Positions 51,701 through 57,520 of a stretch of 64,000 nt of DNA are shown here, one piece after another; the stretch's first letter is position 1, and each line of letters opens with the position of its first letter. Origin of the DNA: Augochlora pura (Eukaryota > Arthropoda > Insecta > Hymenoptera > Halictidae). The position numbers were made by a program, and so were the translations under genes. The stretch spans positions 25,605,640 through 25,669,639 of the forward strand of contig NC_135781.1 of the NCBI RefSeq assembly GCF_028453695.1. The letters are read 5' to 3'. Under the pieces are notes generated by a model. The model worked only from the letters and a program-made list of their open reading frames with translations, made no database searches and was not told the origin of the DNA.

Positions 51701-53311
51701 GCCGCCGCCATCCGATCTCCTTGGTGCAGACTATAGCCTGCATGATTGCGTCCATGCCGCCTTCGGGTCCGTCCAGATTGCCGGATATCACTGCTCGTTG
51801 CACTTTTTCCTACAAAAAAATACATCGATCGGTATATGTCCATTGTAATTAAACACAGTAAATTCTCTCAAATTTTCCTTCAGCTTGTAAACAAAACATA
51901 GACAATTTGGGAAGAAGAAATACAATTATTCGAGCTTTTCGCTTTGTTTTTATAGTCATTGACACCCTTCCACTTGCAAATAAAATATGAACAACTTGGA
52001 AAGCGGAGATACGATTATTCGGGCTTTGTAATTCGTTTACATGGTCACCGATTATCAGCAACTATAAAAACGAGCCGCAAGGCTCGAATATCTCCTCTTC
52101 TAAATTCGTCCAATTGTTGTTTATAAGTGGAAGGACAATTCGAGAGAATTAACTGTAACACAAAGAGTTCTAAAACTATGATTACTTTGAAGGAGTATAT
52201 ATCGTCGGTCAACGGCATCTGATTCCTGTATCCATAAGGGTAGGCGTCCGTTTTACGCAGCACGCTACGGAAATAGAAAGCTCGTTAACGAGTGTGTGGC
52301 TGTGCACTGTGTTTCCTAACACTGGAAACACTGAATAGCCAAATATACAAATACGGTGGTCGATTTGAAGCTGTTCGATTTCTATAAAGCTTCGAAGAAA
52401 TCGAAAGACTGTCGACTTTACGGCGATTCTAGCATCAATGCTATAAGCGTTGGAACACGAAACATACTGTGTGGGGTTGGTCATAGGCAGCACAACTTTG
52501 TCGACGAAACTGCCGAATCCCAGACGAAAATTGGAGGTCAGCTTTCGCATTGCGTCAGCTATGTCCTGTCCGATTTGTGACAACTGGTCCTTGTAGCTTT
52601 CCATAGTATACGATAGATCCATGATGTAGTACAGGTCAACTGGATAGTCCTCTGCTAGACTGTAATTGAGGGTCAAGCGGAATTCCTCGCCTGTAAGGAT
52701 ATCACGATCGATTACAATCATGTGTAGTTTCATTTAAAATAGTCCTATCAGGATGTAAAAACGATACGTTCCTCGTCGAAGTCTAAGTTGAACCCTCTGC
52801 GGCTGAATTTGGACGGGGGCACTGCCTTTAACAAATGACAGCGATCGATTCTCGAGGATAGTTAAATAGTTTGGATCATTGATCACGTGAGATTCTGGAC
52901 ACCACTTGTCGAGTTCCTTGTAATACTTTTGCCTGGTGATGCAGCGCATGAAGCCACTGTCGGCATTTTGAATTGACTCCTGAAATTGACAACTTTACCC
53001 GTGATCCTCTGCAAACCGAACAATTAGGTCGTTCTATGCGCTTATTAGAATTCAATCAGTCTTGTATCAAATTTGTACAAATTTCGGCCAAAGTGCTCGC
53101 TTCAGGCAGATGGTTAACGCATGCGGTGTCTTCTAAAATGTGTCGTAAATACAATACTCACCGTTTTGGAGCACCAGACGCATTGCGAGGTCCGCAGGCA
53201 GCTGGTACAAGTCCGTTGAGATGCGCACTGGCTCTCCGCGTCCTTGTACTCGGAGGAGATCAACGGCAAGAGATGAATCCCGAGGAACAGCAGCAGCTTC
53301 CAAGAAGTCAT
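45700..53311 (-). CDS. Itgbn: integrin beta subunit, complete gene of 15 coding exons (beta-nu-like)
   Basis: Beta subunit of a heterodimeric cell-matrix adhesion receptor in the plasma membrane, about 808 residues, the usual length. Exons in transcript order: 53311-53162, 52979-52772, 52690-52468, 52264-52186, 51809-51639, 51546-51448, 51080-50916, 50825-50667, 49488-49357, 49262-48963, 48110-47889, 47226-47110, 47034-46842, 45984-45845, 45768-45700. Reading phases agree at every junction. Seen in order: signal peptide (1-20), cysteine-rich PSI, hybrid plus beta-I domain with MIDAS DLSYT (about residue 144), NLDGPEGG metal-site loop and FSTDA, four I-EGF modules (about 463-640), beta-tail domain, one transmembrane helix, then a tail with KREFAKFE, NPLY and NPVY. 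The start ATG has a good context (ACAATGAC). Family assignment is certain. Assignment to beta-nu rather than beta-PS is inferred from the divergent metal sites. Confidence 0.93.
45845..45984 (-). CDS. Itgbn: integrin beta exon 14: transmembrane helix and proximal cytoplasmic tail
   Basis: Starts after a CCGCAG acceptor with two bases completing Gly. VAVGLVAGTVFLGLVILLIW is a clear single transmembrane helix. It is followed by DKREFAKFERERALAKWNR, the membrane-proximal talin-binding segment of integrin beta tails. Ends in phase 0 at GTAATA. Confidence 0.93.
46524..46763 (+). mobile_element. TTAA element family 1, copy in integrin intron 13
   Basis: Flanked by TTAA on both sides. Left end CCCTTTACACTCGAAGCC, right end ACCACTCGAGTGCAAAGGG. 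The interior contains ATAATTTTCCTGG, shared with the copies at 48610 and 54902. About 240 bp, non-coding, consistent with a non-autonomous piggyBac-like element. Confidence 0.8.
46842..47034 (-). CDS. Itgbn: integrin beta exon 13: beta-tail domain
   Basis: Sixty-four codons plus one base, VDLVEEDSVQD to PEPLNVF. AAGCTFTFKYHQ and RQCPEPLN correspond to the conserved GCxxxFKY and CP segments just outside the membrane. Ends in phase 1 at GTGAGA. Confidence 0.9.
47110..47226 (-). CDS. Itgbn: integrin beta exon 12: start of beta-tail domain
   Basis: Thirty-nine codons, TCPGQLCEELKNCVEC to CPHEIEL, between CCAG and GTAAGT, phase 0. The LCEELKNCVEC pattern matches the first part of the beta-tail domain. 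Confidence 0.9.
47889..48110 (-). CDS. Itgbn: integrin beta exon 11: I-EGF modules 3-4
   Basis: Seventy-four codons from ICGGRGNCECGTC to SGEYCEECP, phase 0. Contains GGETCSC, CSGRGDCICGKCHC and YCEEC. The RGD here is inside an EGF repeat and is not expected to act as a ligand motif. The donor GTTCGT is weak, but it is the one that keeps frame with the next exon. Confidence 0.88.
48610..48851 (+). mobile_element. TTAA element family 1, older copy in integrin intron 10
   Basis: Same interior and order as the 46524 copy (ATAATTTTCCTGGCTCATAG, then CAGAGTCACCGCTCGAGTG at the right end). The terminal triplet is changed from GGG to GTG and the left end is eroded, so its start is approximate. Confidence 0.75.
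48963..49262 (-). CDS. Itgbn: integrin beta exon 10: I-EGF modules 1-2 and start of 3
   Basis: About 100 codons from GYEPASQECGGNG to CNRSGGL, ending at GTACGT. It has the CGVCDC, GKTCEC, CSGNGVCKCGVCEC and GTYCEC signatures of integrin EGF repeats. The acceptor used here (AACGCAG) has a poor pyrimidine tract, so the first few residues are uncertain. Confidence 0.85.
49357..49488 (-). CDS. Itgbn: integrin beta exon 9: hybrid domain to I-EGF1 junction
   Basis: Forty-four codons, AVECPADPSEW to CPCAQPGHP, phase 0. It contains IYIRPGGINES and the LVCDCPC motif that opens the EGF stalk in integrin beta chains. Confidence 0.9.
49741..49972 (-). mobile_element. TTAA element family 1, inverted copy in integrin intron 8
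   Basis: Flanked by TTAA. Left end CCCTTTACACTCGGGTAGTG and right end AGAGTGTAAAGGG. Compared with the 46524 copy it is inserted in the opposite orientation (AAGTTAAAATGGCTTAGAG near its right end). Confidence 0.75.
50005..50165 (+). repeat. interspersed repeat family 2, copy in integrin intron 8
   Basis: Shares ATAAGAGA, ATTATCTGCTC, AAATAGCGCCA and TTCAACGATTTAGT in order with the inverted copy at 54665-54835. Function unknown; the AAATAGCGCC core is also one arm of the inverted repeat 50073-50349. Confidence 0.65.
50073..50349. repeat. inverted repeat AAATAGCGCCATTT, arms 250 bp apart
   Basis: Exact 14-base inverted repeat at 50073-50086 and 50336-50349, with weaker inward similarity. 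It may be the termini of another small element nested with repeat family 2. Confidence 0.5.
50667..50825 (-). CDS. Itgbn: integrin beta exon 8: return to hybrid domain
   Basis: Fifty-three codons, starting KLVQSVALTDNAPE after a TTTTAG acceptor and ending VSFELVFK before GTACAT. It includes the ECGGLRVGDIVSFE segment that leads from the hybrid domain into the stalk. Confidence 0.9.
50916..51080 (-). CDS. Itgbn: integrin beta exon 7: end of beta-I domain
   Basis: Fifty-five codons, from INKMAREHNVNIIFAIT to IISKEYE. NIIFAIT is the conserved fifth beta strand of the I-like domain, and NSNNLVKII matches the following helix region. Phase 0 on both sides. Confidence 0.92.
51177..51422. mobile_element. 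probable TTAA-bounded element filling integrin intron 6
   Basis: TTAACCCTTCAC at the left and the complement of TTAACCCTTTCGC at the right. Only the outer 9-10 bases pair well, so this is less certain than family 1. Without it the intron would be about 120 nt, similar to its neighbours. Confidence 0.4.
51448..51546 (-). CDS. Itgbn: integrin beta exon 6: beta-I domain
   Basis: Thirty-three codons, from LAGIIEPNDCKCHL to LLQDYPSIAQ. The NDxxCHL and DYPS(I/V) motifs are diagnostic for integrin beta chains. Bounded by CAG and GTATAC, phase 0 on both sides. Confidence 0.93.
51639..51809 (-). CDS. Itgbn: integrin beta exon 5: beta-I metal-site loop
   Basis: Fifty-seven codons in phase 0, from EKVQRAVISG to HIAGDGR. 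NLDGPEGGMDA carries the Asn, Asp, Pro and Glu ligands of the synergistic metal site and the shared MIDAS Glu. FSTDA carries the MIDAS Asp of the fourth strand. These are intact. Confidence 0.93.
51856..52155. mobile_element. 300-bp foldback element in integrin intron 4
   Basis: The left end CAGTAAATTCTCTCAAATT pairs with the complement CAGTTAATTCTCTCGAATT at the right, and similarity continues inward for about 37 bp (TCCTTC, TTATAAAC-like). A direct repeat of period 89 (starting 51884 and 51973) and an inverted third copy (52074-52130) lie inside. The CAGT ends with TA after the right end resemble Tc1/mariner-type MITEs; this class is inferred. Confidence 0.65.
52186..52264 (-). CDS. Itgbn: integrin beta exon 4: specificity-determining loop
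   Basis: Begins after a CCGTAG acceptor with one base completing a His codon, then VLRKTDAYPYGYRNQMPL and DDIYSFK. GYRNQMPL aligns with the conserved GY(K/Q)xxLPL-type strand that follows the specificity-determining loop. No cysteine is present in this exon. Confidence 0.88.
52468..52690 (-). CDS. Itgbn: integrin beta exon 3: start of beta-I domain with MIDAS
   Basis: Encodes EEFRLTLNYS, AEDYPVDLYYIMDLSYT and RLGFGSFVDKVVLPM. The MIDAS motif is D-L-S-Y-T at 52605-52619. The next residues are M-E-S-Y, where most integrin beta chains have acidic residues. It ends in phase 2 at a GTATGT donor. Confidence 0.9.
52772..52979 (-). CDS. Itgbn: integrin beta exon 2: rest of PSI, hybrid domain
   Basis: Starts after a TTTCAG acceptor with ESIQNADSGFMRC and continues to IQPQRVQLRLRRG, the conserved hybrid-domain strand. 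The 3' boundary is uncertain. The position that matches family length and the phase-1 acceptor of the next exon is after 52772, but the intron then begins GA, not GT. Alternative ends are 52768 (GTATCG, wrong phase for the next exon) and 52763 (GTTTTT, in phase, adds three residues to the family spacing). Confidence 0.8.
53162..53311 (-). CDS. Itgbn: integrin beta exon 1: signal peptide and start of PSI domain
   Basis: Fifty codons, ending in phase 0 at a GTGAGT donor. Residues 1-20 form a hydrophobic signal peptide (WKLLLFLGIHLLPLISS). The rest, CASQRTCTSCLRTSQCVWC, is the first half of the PSI domain with its typical C-x-x-C-x(5)-C-x-W-C spacing. A 252-codon open frame on the opposite strand here is a shadow. 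Confidence 0.9.
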
Positions 53312-54664
53312 TGTTCTTCTTTACTGGCACTAATTACTTATGGACAAGCGAGGTGTGGCAAACTGGAGACGACGGAAGGATATTGCGGCATCGCGCGGAA
53401 ACGAGACCGAGATAAACCGACGGACACGTCATTGTGGAACAATCTTCCGTTCAAAGTGATCCGTCGATCACTGGTGAAATCATTCGGGGGATATCCGTGT
53501 CCGACACCATTGATTCCCGGCACGTCGTTTACATTTTCATCCCATTGTCTTATCTGTCGGATCGATTCACTCTTGGAACACAATTTCGGTTATAATTACA
53601 CTCGCGTCTTTTGGACGTCGGTTGCGATCAATTTGATTTCGATATTACTCACTGCTATGAACTTCGGTGCACCTTGGCACGATGCGTTATGTGTCGTAGA
53701 TTCGTCGGAAGAGAAAAGTGTATCGGAGTGACGGCGAATAACGACGGTGAGATGCGAAGGAATACTGAGAGATTTCGCGGAAACGGTCGAATGATAAAAT
53801 GACGGATACGTCATCAACACCATCGAATCGCATCTTTGTCTAGATATTGTTCGTTGACCGAACAATTACAGCTTCTTTTATTCCGACAGAACACAATTAT
53901 TTAAACACAATTGTAACGTAATTGTTTAGAAAATTAGTCGTAAGAAGACTGCGAAAATTTATGCAGAATAGAAACTTTCAAAGACGATTTGAAGAAACTG
54001 AAATGAAATAAAAATAAGTCGTTTCTGTCTAATAATTTTTATAAGATAAAAGTAATAAAATTATTAAATTCTTCTTAGGTGTTCTCAATTTTTCTATTTT
54101 AACCACTGATTTTTCCAATAAATGTATACAGTTCGCAGTTTAGATATAAATGAAAATTAGAGGAGTTCAAAGGAGATGTTCATAATTCTATCAGAGTCTT
54201 TTTGCACCTACTATACTCACCCCTTGTGCACCCCCTTGTATAAACTAAAATAAATAGGAAACTAACGGGTCTGGTCTCAAAATGATCGCAAAATGATAAT
54301 AATTATGATTTTATAAGCAAACCCTCAACTAAATCGATTTTCTTAGAAAAATATATAAAATATTTGGCGAAATCTTACAATGTTCGATTTAAATAAATAA
54401 GCGTACAAATTGAATATTTATTCAATATTTACATCCATATGTGTTAAAAGTCTAATAAAAATTGCATTTCTAGTTATCTCTGTGTCTGATAAAACATATA
54501 AAAGTAGCACTAATACGTATTTTGTGTTAACAAATTACTTTATCGAGCATAAAGTCCATTTCTATACCACATTGATAATAATACATTAATAGTCTAGTCC
54601 CATACCTTGTTAGTGATAATATCATGCTTTATCATCCATTGGTAAGCTCGGTAAAGGGTTAAGC
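53312..54664. other. 5' flank of the integrin gene
   Basis: Upstream of the ATG on the minus strand. No clear TATA box. AT-rich from 53.9 kb. A plus-strand frame of 252 codons that crosses exon 1 is antisense shadow. Confidence 0.45.
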
Positions 54665-54835
54665 AAAATTCGTAAGCTTCACCATCTAGCGGAGGAAACT
54701 GAAACTAAATCGTCGAACAGATTCAGCGTTTTGCAACCGCGACTAGTGGCGCTATTTGAATATTTTCAGGAGCAGATGATTCATTCCGGGTTTAACGCAA
54801 TCTCTTATAGGAAAAGCGATAAGGATCATCTGTTC
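54665..54835 (-). repeat. interspersed repeat family 2, copy 5' of the integrin gene
   Basis: Read on the minus strand it carries the same ordered blocks as 50005-50165 (ATAAGAGA, CATCTGCTC, AAATAGCGCCA, TTCGACGATTTAG). About 170 bp, non-coding. Confidence 0.65.
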
Positions 54836-54901
54836 TTGGTATTTACGATAATAAAAATAATCCTTTCGCGTCGTACAAACGTAGGAAGGTTTCCTGAATA
54901 T

Positions 54902-55117
54902 TTAACCCTTTGCACTCGAATGGTGACTCTGAGGCACACTGAAATTATACTATTGCAATCTAAAATAATTTTCATAGCAATAAAGTTTAGATTTAAAAAT
55001 TTGTTGACTAGTGAAACTGTTGCTATGGTGCACTTTATCTCATAGAATAGAAATACTATGAGCCAGGAAAATTATTTCATAATTACAGTTAAAATAGTTT
55101 CGAGTGCAAAGGGTTAA
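54902..55117 (-). mobile_element. TTAA element family 1, inverted copy 5' of the integrin gene
   Basis: Flanked by TTAA with near-perfect ends: CCCTTTGCACTCGAATGG and TTTCGAGTGCAAAGGG. Contains ATGAGCCAGGAAAATTATTT, the complement of the interior shared by the family. Lies about 1.6 kb upstream of the integrin start codon. Confidence 0.8.
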
Positions 55118-57412
55118 GTATCGTAGTGGTGAGGAGGTAGATCAAATAGACTAAATAAATAGACGATTGTTGTACAATTCCTTTATTGAACGTCTTTGTC
55201 GACAATGTCGGTAACGCAGAAAAGAAGAGAGGAGTCTTTGAGATCGTTGCGTTGCGTTCGCGTTTACCGCGAATAAAACCAGTAGCTGCTGAAAATCACC
55301 GCTTTATTAACAACATTATCGTAAGCATTATAAATACGATACATAATAGTTCTCATTTCGATTTGGTTCTGTGACCGGTGTTTGTCGTACAGATTCTCTA
55401 TTCTCGCCTGTTAAAATTCGGAACGTACGGTACTGGCAGTATTACTTTATTCTTTTTTTTTTTATTTTTGCGAGATAATGACCATCACACTATCGAACGA
55501 AACTCTATCGGTTAAAGATTTTTGGCGAGCAGGTTTCGCGTCCCTGACCTTTTTCCTCGGGTTCTTTTCTCGACGCGCGAACGGTTCGGCGCGTGTCCTC
55601 GCCGCGCGACAAAAACGGACAAACGAGAGAGCTCGCTGGCACGACGCGTGTCGAGATCTCGAATATATCCGACGACGAAGAGAATCACTCGGGGGCCCGA
55701 AGACGGCTTCAACTTCGGACCCGATAGTGACACGGATAGTAGCCTGGCAAAGCGGAGAACATGGTTTTCGGAAGGAGTCGCGTGAAAATAGAAGAAATAC
55801 GAACACTGACACATTCGACGGCTGAAACGCTGGAATCGCTCTTTCAAGATCGCCGTACACGTAATTAATTGAAACCCGACAATGCGATTCATCTAACTCG
55901 TTCATCTGTGGTTGCTTTTGGTTATCCTTCGGCAGCGTATCCATTTCGAAGCGATATCGAACGCATCAATGCCGTCGACCACGGCACCGGCCCATCGCAG
56001 GTGTAATATGCTTGAGAAAGAACTCTTCTTCTCTCTTCCAAGTATTCTATCAAGCACGCTATAATCTAATCTGCCATTATAGCTGATCATACGTTGGACG
56101 TGGATAATACTTTCGCTACCAGGTGCCTCTGCTCCGAGCAGACAAAGATCGTAAATCCGAACGGTTTTATTGCATTCAACGCAGCTTTTATTGTTTTCTT
56201 CACCTCCGATGGTTTTTCGAACGATTGCAGTAATCTTGGAAGAATCACAACCACGCTGCGAAGTTTGAACGATTCGCGATGAGGATCAGGGGTTAAGAAG
56301 GTTTAGGAAACTATGATCCACATCCTTGATTCGCCGAGTCGTTGGCGAAACCATCAGGCTGCAACACCCTTGGCTCGCTATACGTTTAGGTAGAGATTCC
56401 CAGTTAGACGATGTTTCCATTGTTTCGAGGAGCGATTCCGAGATTTCGGGCGATCGGTAGAGTCTGAACGGTGTAGAACGGAGAGAGGAGGACTCGCGAG
56501 CAAGGAGACGGGGTGTCCGTTCGATGGGTACCATCGTGTCGGTACGACTCCTTCCCGAAACCATCCGTGCTCTGCTCTGCCAGAAAATGCACATTTACCA
56601 ATGAAATAAGTGAAACAGGGGAGAGCGATTTACCGGCGCTGGGGGTCTCCTTGTGTTTTGATTGCTTGCTACTTTGTTTCAGTCTCTGTTCCTCCCGTTG
56701 CACAGTGGGACCATTTCGTTCCAAACGAGGTAAAAAACATTTTATAACTTTTTGCATCTCACCCTGTACAATGTAAATATGTTTTCGAGTAATGAACACT
56801 GAAATAAACTTTTTGATAAAAATAACTGATACAACATATGATATTAGCAAAAGGCACGTGACAAGTGCTTGAATTACGTGATCTTTCCGTAGTTATATAT
56901 ACGCGATTATTTCTATAAATTTTGCATTGACAGCCTTTGGCAGTTGGTGATTTTTAAAACGAAAGTGAAGCTTCAGTCTATAGAATGCGCTAAATCGGAC
57001 ACTGCATCACGCTGCATTCATGATTAAAAATTGAAATTAAAAGACATCTTCAATTAAGTATATTTTGATTCTGTCACTCATTGTGCAATTTAAAAAAATA
57101 ATTCTATTATTTGGTAACGATTTCGAGACGGGCCATCAGAATTGACAAATGGTAAAAATAGTTACACCAAATCATAGTCCGCATTCCCAACTATATAAGA
57201 ATTAACTTTTCATTGTAGAAATACGACTTCTATAATGACTTTTTACCGCGTTCGCGTATGCAACGGCCCCACTGTGCGTCGATCGCTACTCTCATCTCTT
57301 TATCTCTCTCCCGTCCCGCTGCGATCCTCCTCCCTCGTGTCTCTCCCCTAGGGCGCGACGTGTGCGTGTACTGCGTGTGTATATCAATAGAAAATAGACA
57401 ATAGCAAAATCT
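55118..57412. other. unresolved stretch with unidentified minus-strand open frames
   Basis: Between 55.8 and 56.85 kb several minus-strand frames read as protein-like (for example RSVVVILPRLLQSFEK and VKKTIKAALNAIKPFGF near 56.13-56.27 kb), with splice-like sites between them. However, all three minus frames and some plus frames are open, and no family is recognised. 56.85-57.24 kb is AT-rich and empty. Confidence 0.3.
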
Positions 57413-57520
57413 TCAGTTGTTCGAGCTCGGCTTGAACGTCGTGTACTGTGGCGGCTTCTCGATCTTGCAGTGGGGCTTCAGTGTCGCTAAACGATCTGGT
57501 TTGAGAAACAGCTGCTCCCC
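57413..57520 (-). CDS. candidate terminal coding exon of an unidentified minus-strand gene
   Basis: After a TTGTGCAG acceptor, a 35-residue frame reads GEQLFLKPDRLATLKPHC then KIEKPPQYTTFKPSSNN and TGA. Counting by hand, third codon positions are about 77% GC, first about half and second about 40%, the order expected of coding sequence. The acceptor has a poor pyrimidine tract, and I did not find its upstream partner with confidence. A plus-strand open frame covers the same DNA, so an antisense reading cannot be ruled out. Confidence 0.35.
   Translation of the reverse strand, partial: GEQLFLKPDRLATLKPHCKIEKPPQYTTFKPSSNN

Noticed and set aside
52209..52467. Continuation of the integrin exon 3 frame past PTQ
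   Set aside because: A GTATGT donor at 52467 and the GYRNQMPL exon at 52264 in the correct phase show that this is intron read-through.
52973..53731. Plus-strand 252-codon frame, longest in the window
   Set aside because: It runs antisense across integrin exon 1, which is firmly supported by PSI-domain cysteines and splice sites.
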